Assembly (NCBI RefSeq): GCF_000003815.2
Contig: NC_049981.1
Location: forward strand, 13,379,856-13,443,855
Source: Branchiostoma floridae
Taxonomy: Eukaryota; Chordata; Leptocardii; Amphioxiformes; Branchiostomatidae
Reading direction: 5' to 3'
Length of the DNA: 64,000 nt
Made by a program: the position numbers and the translations under genes. The first letter of the stretch is position 1. Each line of letters starts with the position of its first letter. Of this stretch, positions 35,648-48,300 are shown piece after piece. The notes under the pieces were generated by a model, which was not told where the DNA came from, ran no database searches, and saw only the letters and a list, made by a program, of their open reading frames with translations.

Positions 35648-38600
35648 TTACGTACTGACGACTCTGGGATGACGTTTGGCCTGGATCTCGGGTGCCCACC
35701 AGGGAGTCCCTCCCCGCAGCCAGGAGTCCTCCTCTCCCAGCCCGCGCAGGTCCCACTCAGGGTGTCGGCACTCCCACCACGACACCAGCGCGCCAACCGC
35801 GTAGGCGATAGCCGCGAAGAAACCAAACACCTAGAGATGGAAAGACGTTAGGGCAGAATTCTAGAGTGCAATCAGGCTGGTATTTGCAGAGAGGGCAGAA
35901 GAGACTTGGGGGCTATGGCTGGATACCAGGCTGAATTAGAGCGGGTCTGATATCGTTAGCACATTGCAGTTGCCAGCTAGAGATTGCTTTTAAATGATGC
36001 TGGCAGATCAACAGCACTTAATTTGCCAGTTGTACTGATTTCCAACAATTTGATCTTTAGTTTTCTAAAATGCAAAATAACGCAGAGAAGATATTAGTAT
36101 CCAGCAACAACAGCTACCAAGGAGGTTGAAAAAGGAACTTAAATATCCTTCTAACCAAGGAGGTTTCTTTTTCAACCTCCTTGTTTTAACCCACTACTTG
36201 CAGCACGCATTTCCGTACGGCCACGTGACCGTGGGTCAATATTTCTAAAGAAGGCCGAAATATTGGTTGAAAGTTCATCGCGTGCATATTACTTGTGTTG
36301 GAAAGGAACTTGGCGTGTGACCATAATATTGATAACAGTAACAGCTTCAGAGATCATTAATAGTACGTTACTAATGCAAGTTGTAAATCAGGGGGTCACA
36401 GGAATGACCCTTGAGGCACCCCGCCCAATGCATGATGATATCAAATCTAGAATTCTTACCGTTCCAGCCGCCAGCCCGCCAATGTTGTACGCTCTTGCTG
36501 CCAGGAAACACGAGGCGAAGATGTACAGGATAACTGCTATACAGCAGTAGATAAACTCCTGGAAAAGAGACCAGAATACACAAGGAACGTTAAAACATTT
36601 TGGTAAATGTATAAGATGACAACATATATTCTCAATGACCCACAGTTAGGGCGAAATCTCTGTAAATGAAATTTTCCTCCAAGAGCAGACTGACTATACA
36701 GTGTACGAATCAGAAGTGTGTGATATGAAATCATGCAATGACGAACAATATCTACTTATATATACTGTTACTTACAAAGAGTGACCAGTTGATGGGGCAC
36801 ATGAAGATAGTCAGGGTGATGTACAACACCATCAGAGTCAAGGTGATCCAAAAGGTTGTCATAGACACGAACTCGAAGAAGCGATAGGTGGAGTGGAAGT
36901 CGGAGTACCAGTCAGAGCAGGCCACGCACAGGAACGCTATCATATCCAGGATCTGTAAGGAAAACAATTTTCAGTATACATTTAAGAAAATAATAGAAAT
37001 GCGTTTTAACAACAGAAGGAAGGCAGAATTTCATCGCAGCCTTCATCATGCTTGAATAACTGTGGCCATGTGAGTCAGAAGTGTTAGGAAGTCTATAGCG
37101 CCCGCCGTCTCCATTGAGTGATAGTTCATTCGAATTGAGACTAGTATTAGAATGCAGCTGCTTACTGCATCTTTATTTTAAAATCCTGGCACAGTAGAGG
37201 ACAAATTATCTTCTTTTTGGACTAAGGTTGTTATTCCCAAGCTTACGTCACGTGCTTTGAAACGTCATTAATTCTAACATTTGAAAACAGCTCTAATACC
37301 TTCCTCAAACAAAACGGTTCTTTGAAGTTCAACTTTGCAACGCAAAGTGTACCTGATACCAACGTCAACATTTTCTTTAACAGTGAACATAATCTCATGA
37401 AAGCTATCAAATTTCGTACAAAAACAGATGTTTAATGCCAAAACTTACAATAATGAGGTGAAGTATTAGTACATCAAAGAGCTTGAAGGGGCGTCATCCA
37501 ATCAAGTAAAATTGAACTTGACGGCACCTTCGTTCATTTGTGTACCATGATCCAATTATCAATGGTTGGCAGTTTGGTTGGACAACATGTTATTGTTTAC
37601 ATTCACACAAATTGTGTTTTCCTAAAGACAGGAAGACCTAAAGTGTTTTGCGCATAGCTCTGTCCTTCCAAATTATTTCTGAGTGCAGACACAAGTCAAC
37701 ACTTGAAAGTTTTCCCAGCTTCGTCGTAACCTGAATAGTTTTCGTCAGACTGAGTCACAAGTTTTTGCCAAAATGACTCACAGACCTCGACTACAACATC
37801 GGGCACTCTTCCGAAAATGGACCGAAAGCACAAACTGGCACCCAGCCACCCAGCTGTGCGTTACCATTTTAGAGTAAACTCTGGCAACTCTTCTCCATAT
37901 CGAACATTACAAACTGAACAACTGTGGGAAAAGGCTTCTAGTGTTAACTGCAGTGCCAAGTACTAGTGTATCAAGGCATATTGCCATATATAGTGTGTTG
38001 TTTACAGGACTTGTCAGCGCTACAAATGTTGTTTCAACACCTGTGTAAAAGTTTATAAACACATTTATCTAAAAAGGTGCGAAGTGACAAGCAGATACGG
38101 GTAAATTCTGAAGCACTTCCTATACGTTGCGCTTCTCAAGCCCTACAGGATATGACATAGCGGCTGAGAGGAGGGGGTGTGTTGGTATAAGATAGGCGTG
38201 GTCGTACAGGTCGCGTATTTCTCGTCAATATGTCATGTTTATTTTTAACTGCAGTGCTTGTCTCCGCTGAATATAGGTCCGACATCTCAGATGAACTCCA
38301 CTGCCATATATGCCTGCTGTGGCACGCCGAGCGTTTTTCACATTCCGAGCGCTGGCGACTTTCCATGCTATGCTAGCCTTCGGATTTAAAAATAAAAAAC
38401 ACTCTAGACTTCTATCCTTCTCAATGTTTCCCGCACGTTTCATTACCGTAGCGGGTAGTCAAATTAGAGCTGTTCCTTTCAAAGTTTGTCATGCCAACTA
38501 GATACTTTGGTACAGACCGATCTAGAAGGGTTAGAAAGATTTGAACGAACGTGCGCCTCATACAAAGTGCGCCCGCCTAACATTACAAAACACAGTCAGC

Positions 38601-38812
38601 TCTTGTTTTCTTACCATTTCCACGATTTTGACTATCCCGGGGATCGTGCAGGGGTATTTCCAATGACAGCGACATCTGCCCCTCTGCTTCTGTCTTCTCT
38701 GTTCTTCTTCCCATTCTAACTGTTCCAATATGGCCACTTGGGTCTCCGCACCGCTGTCTTCAAATGGTTCCACTTGATGAAAAGTTCCTCTGGTGTCAAT
38801 ACTTTCCGCCAT
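35648..38812 (-). CDS. four-pass MARVEL-domain protein, CMTM-like (4 exons)
   Basis: Minus-strand exons 38812-38615, 36952-36776, 36558-36460 and 35830-35648 all join in phase 0 with GT-AG introns, giving 218 aa. The N-terminus is cytosolic and acidic then basic (EQLEWEEEQRRQKQRGR). It is followed by IPGIVKIVEM leading into TM1 (about residues 60-82, MILDMIAFLCVAC), TM2 (FVSMTTFWITLTLMVLYI), TM3 (YCCIAVILYIFASCFLAARA) and TM4 (VFGFFAAIAYAVGALVSWW). A hydrophilic tail follows. Four helices of this spacing with a short N-terminus match the MARVEL fold of CMTM, MAL and plasmolipin proteins, which act in membrane apposition and trafficking. CMTM is preferred because of the PGIVKIVE-type lead into TM1, but the exact orthologue is not certain. 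Confidence 0.82.
35873..35934. repeat. degenerate copy of the GGCTGGATACCAGGCT foldback family
   Basis: In the 3' intron of the MARVEL gene. AGGCTGGTAT at the left and GGGGGCTATGGCTGGATACC at the right match the ends of the elements at 41.1 and 56.9 kb. No clear target duplication. Confidence 0.5.
36117..36184. repeat. AAGGAGGTT hairpin repeat
   Basis: CAAGGAGGTTGAAAAAG is perfectly complementary to CTTTTTCAACCTCCTTG about 50 bases on. The motif recurs as hairpins at 51713-51742 and 59848-59878. Confidence 0.7.
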
Positions 38813-41079
38813 GGCACCAGTCAGTCCTAACTCAGACTTCTGAAATCACGTAGTCCATATAGAAATAGTCCTTAAAACGCAGGGTACACGAACTGTAGTT
38901 TTGATCTCCTGACCAGGAAAACTATCAATCTCTTAACTCGGAGCTATCCTCTGCCCAATTCAATTCCTCCATCGCCCAGGATGACCGTAGGTTTGCGCAG
39001 ACGATGTCAGGAGAGTCCAGCTATCGCCCCCGCCCGTGAGGATGGGGAATGCGTTAAGGATAGCAGTTCCCCCTGTTCCGTGTGGCGACTGTTGACATAA
39101 TGCGGCTCGGAGCTGCCTCCGGGTTCAAAGAGAAACTCGGAGAGAGGGAAAACGCCGTCTGGTCAGGCACTCCTGTCACGTGACTCCTCCATGTGTATTT
39201 TTAGCGCGGTTTTAAATGACGCGGGAAATGTGGAAACCCGGGCCTTAAATGTATCACTGTCCAGGAGATAATTAGATTTACGTGGCCAGGCCATTTCTAG
39301 ATCTGTGGGGAGAAATGTAGCTTCAAGTCAAGGAGGTTCAAAAGCGTTAGATCGTATAGTCACGTAGAGGTCCCATGCTTGAACGTTTGTGTTCTATATT
39401 TATAGTGTGATTAACGTCTTTGCGGACACAGAGGGCGCGACCTTTCCGAAAACAAAGTTGACACTTTTCATTCGGAATACCAACAGGGTAACACCAACAA
39501 GGCTTAAAACCCGCTGAATCCGTAACCTCTGGTGAGCAAAGTTATCTTTTCTGAGCTAACCATAACTTGTGAATCAATCACTATACATCCAAGGTGTATC
39601 TTATATACAGAAGGTCACATCAATGTTACTTTCTTTCTTTTCGGATTTGTGGAGAAAATTGAAAGAAGGACCGGCGGGCGAGTTAAAACAAAATCACCCA
39701 CATCCATGCCCACATACTTCTTCTGTACGGTGCAGAAACTCAAATCATTTGATAAGTTCTTTGAACAAAGTCTCAACACAACGGCGTACGTTTGGAGATG
39801 TTTCGGTAAAGAAACTTGGACAGCTAGCCAGGAAGACAAGGTCTTTCTTTACATGCCGGTACCAAAATATGAACATCCTGAGGTCAATGTTTGCCCAGAA
39901 TTGGACATGGGATCCCTGATCGTTTGAATCCGTAGAAACAAACGATAACAATCCATCCACCAGAGTTTCTTAAGTTATACTGACTACCAATATCCGGAAA
40001 CACACAAAGACAGACAGACACACAGCCACACACACAGACACGCAATAAACAATATCTCTTTTTCATGGAGGTAATGTAGCGGGTAACTTCGAGAAGTTGG
40101 CTAGGTCTAGCCGGCGTATGTTTCCTGTAGCCATTGCCCGTGGCGTGATAGTTGTTCACATCGGTGCCTTATCTCCTGCGAGCACGGCACTCCGACAAGT
40201 CCCAATCTCCAACTGCAGACGGTTATCGGGTGATCTTGAGCCTGCAATAAGGACAGTGGCGGGAAAACGTATCTCACGAGCTTCCTGCTCAGGGTGTTTG
40301 CTGTACGCGCCAACCCCTCCCCGTCCATTGCAATCCGGATAAACGGTTTTAAACCTGAGTCAGACCGCCCAACTTGATCCCACAAGGGGTTAAACTATCG
40401 GGAGGAAGTATTTCGCCTGCAATACTTGAACTTCACACAAGTCGTTTTCTATTTCTGAATCGCGTGATTCGTATGCTACAGAAAAAAATGATACGCGAAG
40501 AGAATGCGATTTTAATTTTTTTTAGATCAGATATTTTTTTACAGAACATGAAACAAAAAAAGATAGTTCCGATAGAATATTCTTGTCCACTTTAACACGT
40601 GACGAGGTTTATTCGTCGTACGACCGATCTACGATGGCAAATCGAGGATTGCGATCGCGAGTGTGCTTCTATAACTAGTATAAGCTTCATCTGTCTTGCG
40701 ACGGAGAAAGTTGCTGTATATACCTGTTGATAGTCGTTGTTGATGTTCTTTCATAGCTTTGATGAAAATTCTACGCCAAAAACGGTCGTGAAGACGAAGT
40801 GAGCACGCCACTGGGATGGTTGTTGCCAGAGATATTTTAGGTAACACCGCGTAGTCGTGAAAACAAGTAGCTTTTTTCAGGCTGGAGTCTTCAACTCAAG
40901 GGACAGCTCGTTCACTACCAGAGATGCATGGCAACATGCTATCTCGTTCACATTGAGGAAGGATAATGTATCTTGGCTATTTCGCTTAGAAAATAGAGCG
41001 CCTAGAGAGTACAAACCTTCATTAATTAAGTCATTCTTGGCGGTTACTTGAGACACAAGAGGTTGATTTGGTCAAGGAC
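38813..41079. other. 5' flank of the MARVEL gene and spacer, no gene recognised
   Basis: 38813-39100 is the probable leader and promoter of the minus-strand MARVEL gene. ORFs at 39532-39927 (131 codons) and 40107-40385 have no family resemblance, signal peptide or supported splice sites. A CA-rich microsatellite lies at 40000-40045. Confidence 0.4.
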
Positions 41080-41089
41080 ATGGTATAGT

Positions 41090-41193
41090 TAGCCGGGTAC
41101 CCAGCCGTATTTAGTATAGCTACCGAGTCAAATATATATGCGGAGAGGACTGAGAAGAGACTCGGGAGCTATAATACAGCTGGATATCAGGCC
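41090..41193. mobile_element. 104-bp foldback element with 10-bp target duplication
   Basis: The ends TAGCCGGGTACCCAGCCG and CAGCTGGATATCAGGCC are inverted relatives. The interior has CTCGGGAGCTATAATA. Flanked by identical ATGGTATAGT at 41080-41089 and 41194-41203. Same family as the element at 56874-57155. Confidence 0.8.
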
Positions 41194-41749
41194 ATGGTAT
41201 AGTCGGTAGGCACACCAGCTCGAATGAGGAAGATAATTTCTTTGACTTCGTAAGATGTCTTGGCATGATTTCTGCGACGGGAGCTAGTTCTCCTGGCATG
41301 GCATCTCAGCCATCCGCAGTCGCCTAGATTCTTGCCCGGGGAAACTGTTCCTGGATCACGGTCTCAAAAATGTGGCCACTGTTCTCTTCGTACCCAACAC
41401 CACCCCCAACCTCCCCATTGTTTTCGGGTTATCCCTACTGCGTCTGAACGACCGCGGCATGCACCCAATAAGCCCATCTACTTACCCCGTCACCCTTCGA
41501 CGTCACCCGGTGTGTTCTGACTTTCCTTTCGATGTTTACCTTTAGTCTCCACCAGACTGACTACGATAGCCATTATAGGGAGAATGATTTGCCAGGGGAG
41601 TTTTGCTACCAGAGGAGTTGGTCGGTGGAGCAGGGGAAACATGAACCTATTAGTGTGGACTGACTCCTCTGGCCAATTTCCCGATTTTTGTGTGCCAAAT
41701 TCTACGATCCCGTACGCCTATAGAAAGGCCTGGTGGAGGCTAGTTTACC

Positions 41750-42010
41750 TTAATGTTCTTGCCAATTCATGATCAGCAGTAGGGTCCTATTCGTTAGACA
41801 CTTATTCCCTGATCCGCTCCCGAATGTTTCGCAAAGTGCCAAGCATGTACGTGTAGTACTGTTCCTCTTACGCGAGCTTACGTTACCTTCGAGGCGGTCA
41901 AGGACGCCGTGAACTCCGAACCTATCCCAGAGAGGCGCTGTGCTTGTTTCCCACGGGGTTAGTAACAATAATAGTGAACACGTCAGTCCCAATGGAAAAG
42001 CCATGTCCAT
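41750..42010 (-). CDS. candidate small secreted peptide precursor
   Basis: 86-aa ORF from the ATG at 42010. The first about 25 residues look like a signal peptide (MDMAFPLGLTCSLLLLL, cleavage near STA). The rest is hydrophilic with three N-glycosylation sequons (NVS, NST, NRT), a basic RKR site and cysteines in CLALCETFGSGSGNKC. I recognise no family. GTAACG and GTAAGC near 41888 are possible donors, so it could instead be the first exon of a larger secreted protein. It lies in the divergent interval just upstream of the TTC34 start, on the opposite strand. Confidence 0.35.
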   Translation of the reverse strand: MDMAFPLGLTCSLLLLLTPWETSTAPLWDRFGVHGVLDRLEGNVSSRKRNSTTRTCLALCETFGSGSGNKCLTNRTLLLIMNWQEH

Positions 42011-42059
42011 CTCACTCCAACAGTAACAACACCAACACAATCAACACGTTAAACACGCC

Positions 42060-42399
42060 ATGTTGATTTAGACAAAGTAAACGGGCGAACAATGACAACC
42101 CGCCGCCCATAGCGACTCACAACTGCGTGTTAGTCGGATCAACTATCAAATGCCTTTACGCTATACTGTATGTGCAAAATACACTGTATTGTGCCGCTAG
42201 CAGGTGTTAGCACATGTTCACATAGCATATCCTCCGGACATTTTGTTAAACTTTTAAAAACTGTTAGTCAAAGTTGGAGACAAGAGTTAAGCTTTGAGCA
42301 GAAATATCACGAACGGAGGACGTAGAACGACTTCGTCCAAGTTTTCGAGCTGCTCAAGTTTTGACTATGATCCGAGCGATGGGATTACTCTAAAAAAAG
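42060..42399 (+). promoter_or_regulatory. TTC34 upstream region and probable 5' UTR
   Basis: Short interval between the minus-strand peptide ORF and the TTC34 start codon. It has no TATA box. The leader into the ATG (AAAAAAAGATGGCT) has a purine at -3. A shared bidirectional promoter is possible. Confidence 0.3.
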
Positions 42400-45300
42400 A
42401 TGGCTTCAGAAGAAGACTTACAGGAAGACAAGGCAAGGAAAGGTGTGCTCCAGGAATCCCAGGTGGCTGCAGAGATGCTGACAAGACGTCTACAAGAAGA
42501 AGAGGACAGATGGAAGGAAAAAACTTTCGCACACTGTTGTCACTTGCACAGGTACGTAATGCAGGTAACTGTTACAGTGTGTAATGAGTGCACGAAAGTT
42601 TTGTACGAAAAGTTTTGATGTGCAAACTTGTATGGGGGGGATTTGTAACAATTTGTTTACATTCTGACTACTGACTACTTTTCAAGCTAGATATTGATTA
42701 AATCAGAAAGGACTTGGTCGCATTCGTCGGTCGTTCGATCGTCGTACGATTATAAACAGAGGACATTCATTGGATAGTAATGCAGGTGTCGTCCAAAATT
42801 CATGTATCCTGATGTCCAAGATGTACTGACAGACATCGAAAATTTGGAGGTACGTTCTCTACCTTTAATAAACAGTCATTGTTCGAAGAAAATTGATAGT
42901 AACTTAAACATACGTGGCTGATGAACCTCTTCAACGATCATGTATCCTGTTAAGGAAAAGGCTGTCGGCTGTTGGCTCTGTCGCCGCCTACTAGAAATTT
43001 TGTCGACATAAAAATCGTACCATGACCTGCGACGAATTTGACCGCACCATAATATGCAAAGAAGGAAAGCCTCGGGATACAAATTTTACATTAATTGTCT
43101 CCAGAATGTGAGAGGTTTTCTCATATGTCAGCTCCATTCCAATTTTGGGAGGACATATCTTGGGTGTTTACGTCACTGGGTTGTAGGACGTTTTAGGATA
43201 TTTTTGACTGATGTTTCTCTGATGTTGATCAGATATAATAATATTTCTGATGTTTTTCGTCATAATGAGGTGAGATTACGCGCGAAGATGCCGTCTATGC
43301 ACCTGCTGTGGCCATGGCCGAACTGCAGCGTAGCACTGAAGACTAGGAGTGAGTACCCTCACAGTGTACCGGCGCAAAACCTTTTATTATTGTAGGACCG
43401 GACTTGAAAAAAAAATCAGTAGACCGGATTTTAACCGATTAGAAAATGAACAAATTATACCGGCAGGCGTCACGTGTTTGAAGGCTTACCGGCCCAAGAA
43501 AATAAAGATTAGGTCTAGGTTCTAGTCCTAACCTGCACCTGGTGTTCTGGACCTGGACCGTACCTAAATAATGTAAATTCTCCGTACCGGTACCCACACC
43601 TAGTGATGACCAACCCACGTACGTCTATCAAAGCTCCCATTCTTTAATACCCAAGAGACATGACGTTTCAAACAAAACTATAAAGGGAAGTTATCATCGT
43701 CTGCTGTATTTGGTTTGAGAATATTTATAGGGGGCAGGTTCGGTCGTCAAATACGAAGAGGTTCCGTTTTCAGGTCGAGCCGGTAACCCGAACCTACTGC
43801 AGACCTCCCAGCGAGGCTCTTCAGCCTATTTCATTCGACTTAGCAAGAACGTGCCAGCTGACAGCCTTCAAGCAGATGCTCTCTTGTGCCAAATGGATTT
43901 AGAAGCATCAGGTTCTAAATGTTGGGCCTCTGAAGTACGCAACACTCTAGAGAAATGTGGCTATGCTTTCGTCTGGCAAAACGCCCAGTCAACAGTCTCA
44001 AGTACACCTCAAATTATTTCATCAATCTATCAACGTTTAAAAGATATTTATTTCCAGACCTTTCTATCTGAAATCCACAACGATAAAAGAGTTGCGACTG
44101 CGAAAAACAAACTACGAACATACAGACTATTAAAACAATCTTATAAAGAAGAAGAATATCTTAAGATTGCCAATGTACGACACAGATCTACCATCACCAA
44201 ACTAAGAATCAGTTGCCACAAATTACGAATCGAATCAGGAAGACATAACCACACTCCTCTAGATCAAAGAATATGCCAATTTTGTAGTTTAGGGAAAGTA
44301 GAAGATGAAGTACATTTTACTATGGATTGTCCTTTGTATGATAGCGATAGGACCATTTTATTTGACTATGTGTTAAGTAAATATCCCCACTTTAGATACT
44401 TGAATAGTAAAGAGAAATTTATATTCCTGACAGCTTTTGACAAACCAACTATAACCAACCATACAGCTAGCTACATTTATACAATTACCAAGAAGCGAGA
44501 GGAAGTCGAATGTCTTAGAATAGATTAGACGCACATCTACATATATTGATGTGTATGATTGTTTCCATTGTTACATATATGTGATTCTTACCGTGTGACC
44601 TGTACTTAGCCCAGTGGGGCAAAAATGTGCAATAAAGGTCTTCATTCATTCATTCATTAATCATCTACCACCATACTGTTGTCGTACTATCGTAGTAGTA
44701 CTACAAAACATGGCATGTTCGGAACGAATTTAGAGCAAAAGAAACGCAATATATCGTCTCAATACTTTTGCAAATGAATGTATCTGGATGTTGTGTGCTA
44801 TAAAGTATTGAGTAGTTAATTTACGTATATATATACTGGTACTCTTCGAGTTCGATGGAAGACTTGAAGAGAAGAAGACCAAACGGGTACCAATCATATC
44901 AAACACATCTATGAAGTTTCGTCTTCCATGTCACACCAAGATGAAAATTTTGATATGCATGGTCTTTATAAATGTTTTTCTGTCAGAAGCACTATTTTAT
45001 ATTTTAATATAAAATAGTAGTTGGGCTGGTCGACCATGCGCATTTTCACTGAAACATGTCTACCAAAGTAAGCCCACAGCAAATGAATGTTATAGCTGGC
45101 ATCCACGCGCTCATTAATTTTCGCCTGATTGAAAAATAAGATTTTTTTTCCTTCGTCAGAGATATCGATGGTCAACATGGCGAGAAAGTACCGAAATGGG
45201 AAATCTGTTGTGTTACAGAGCGTAAATGATTCTACTTGTAGCTTGTAGAAGCTTCAAAGCAAAAGTGAAACTAGCGAGTTAGCCATAACTACGGTAGTTG

Positions 45301-48300
45301 TAGAAAGAAAACTAGTTGGATATTTGTAAAACTTGTGGCATCACTACAAAGTGGTAAGTGATACCAGTCTACCACACTAGTATCACTTTTACTACACTAG
45401 TTCACTTCTTGAATACAAGTACGAAGGATGTGTCTGTGCTGGCATGTTTTGTCACTTCAATTCTTATTGCATTGTTGGTGTCAATTTTGAAAATCTATCC
45501 ATCTTGTTTTTTTTTACCCATCTTGCTCCCCCCCCCATCTTATTACTTTTGCAATCTGGAAGGATGTTATCCATAAAATTTACCTGCTGTGACCTAATGG
45601 TTTTAGGTTGTAAGCCCCCTAGCGGTACAGAAGAGCCATTAGGCGGAAACTTTCAGTATTGCAGCAATTGAGGTTACATTACACAATACCGAACAGGTGT
45701 GAGTTGCTTCTCGTCAATGATAAAACGTCGCATATCTCAGGACTAGAAGAGTTCTCAGTAAATAGCTATGATGTTGATGAGTTGTGAACGTATTGCTTAA
45801 TGATTCACTTCAATAGATACCCTTCCAAAAATGGTACAGCCCTTTTTACAGCTGGTAGCAGATAAAGTTACAGCTGATTACTCACTTGAAGGAAGTGGAA
45901 ACAGTGACTGGCAGCAGTTCCAGAGGAAAGGGAATATTTGGAGTGGACGTGTGTGTGTGAAAGTGGGGGTCTCCAGGGATTCGGGGGTCACGGGGAAGGT
46001 GTAGTTAAAATGGAGTAGAATGGCAAAGTGTGGTGTAGAAATAAATTGGCAAAAGGACAGAAAGCTGGTTGTGAATCAGTGATGAAGAATGGAGGGGGAG
46101 GCAACATGAAAAGGAGATTGCTCAGCTGTACTGCTGCGAATTGGGGAGGGGGTTCAAAGTATCGAAGCACTCTAATAAGGTTAGGAGGTTCGATTTTTCA
46201 GCAGCCAGGAGACTGTTTCTACTCACCTCTCAGTATGAGTTTCCCTGCACACCTTTATAATGTATTATTTTTTTACCAAAGGAGCATTTATCATATGATA
46301 AAACCACCTTGGTATACCTTACTACTTCAAGGTAGTTTTCTTTGTAACGTTGTATGATATATATACATGGGTAATACAGTAGATATGTGTGTGTGTTTGC
46401 TTTAGCATTAATTACATAACAGTACAGTCACAAACGTGACCTTTTCTCTTTCCCGAGCTACATTCTGGTATATTGGAACCCAGCGGTTAGAGTTTCATCC
46501 TAAGAAAGGCCCCGACACTGTGATTAATAACCTAAGAACAAAGCAAACATCTAACGTTTCCTCAGGAACAAAAGCTTGCAGGTGGCAGCACAGGCGACAG
46601 CACCTATTGACGTCTGTGGATTCTGTTTTCTCAGGTTACAACATGAAAACTTCAGAAAGCAGGGCACGGTGGCCAGGGGAGTCTCCGTGGAAAAACCTGG
46701 GCCTTGTGAGTACATCTTCCTCTTCATACATACTTTGTGACTCCGAGAGTATCTTAAAACTGTATCAGACTCCTTTGGTTGTCGATGAAAGTAAAGAAAT
46801 TAGCCAAATTGGTTGAAGAATTTGCTAGAGTCAGCAGGGAACAGAATCATAGTATTCTTGTGGCCAGGTATAATTGAATTTCCTCTGGCAAAAAATCAAC
46901 CTGCTTGGCCAATTTTTACTATTTTTCAGCTTCTATGGGAGCCTGGTAGAGACTAGAGTTTCTTACTCTAACCTGGTTTAGAAAAAGTACTGAATGCTGT
47001 TGTCATATCAAGAATCTGTTCAGTCAAGTCTCAGGTTGGGGTATCATGAATATTATGTCAAACTCTGCTTCAATAGTTACCCACTACTTTAGTTTCTACA
47101 ATCAGAGCACACCACTGTCATGGTGCAAGTTTTGCAAACATTGTATCCTGTATGTAGTGACTACTGTTAGGATTTAAAGATTAGAAAATGATCACAGCAG
47201 ACTGTATGCTATTAGCCAGGTTTGTTGTTGTAATTAATAATGTACATGTAATGTTTGGCTAGTTGAGTAACGTTACTTATATGCAACCATTATTTATTCA
47301 GGAGAAGATAGAAAGAAAAATAAATGTATCCTATCATCTAAAACTTTACGTATCCTTTTATACAAAACTTGCAAATTACAGAGTCAATTTTCAAATTCTA
47401 GATATGTTATGTTATGGTCTTATGGTCTTATCCATCTCAAAATTGTAGAGAGTTCAATATGACAACATAGTATAACAACAATCAGCAATGATTTTTTCAT
47501 ACGTTGTTTTCCAGTTCCAGCTTACATCGAAGTGTTGCATGCTGCATCCAGCAGTGCAGTCACACCAACGGTCCGATTCCGTATCACCAGAGAACTACGT
47601 ACTGCAAACCTGTTAGACTTTGCACAGTACGTGTACTCCTCTTACCTTGGCACTGACTTGGCCTCTCTCAGTCTTTCTTCCAAAAAGCTGAACAAAGTTT
47701 TCAACACAAAGACTAAGCATGTGTTGATGGGGGAAGCTTTGAAGGACTTTACCACCATTGGAGGGAGTCATCACCCAGTCTTTCATATGAGCGTTGATGG
47801 GAAAGAGAAAACTCAGCAGCAAACAGCACATGTACAGTCTAAAGGCTTAAAGATGTCCCAAAAGGAAGCATTGTGTGTTGAGGGTGATATCCAGCGTATC
47901 AATGGGAACCTTCCTCAAGCCGTGTCGTGCTACTGTAGGGCATATGAAGAGGATCCGCTGTACGTCATTGATCACCTCAAGTCGCTGCCGCAGGAGTCTC
48001 TGGAAAACGTGGTGGAGCTGGTAGACTTCTGGGGGCGAAGTTCGGCAGAAGCAGCAGAGCAGAGGGAAGAGTACGGCATCTTGCTCACCCCTGAACAGCT
48101 GACATCCTTCATTTTGGCATGTCCTGCTAGCTTGATCGGGTCTTCGAGCTGTGCCCGGATATCCCAACTTTTCAAAGAGAAGAAGTACCAAGAAGTGATG
48201 GAGAGGTGCTCGGCTATGCTGGAGCACCAACCAACCAAACCTGTCCGCCTGTATCTAGACCGCGGTCTAGCTGCTCTGCTGGCAAGGAAACGGGAAAGAG

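Noticed and set aside
39532-39927. 131-codon plus-strand ORF and its overlaps
   Set aside because: No family resemblance, no convincing splice context, and equally long ORFs occur in other frames at the same place.
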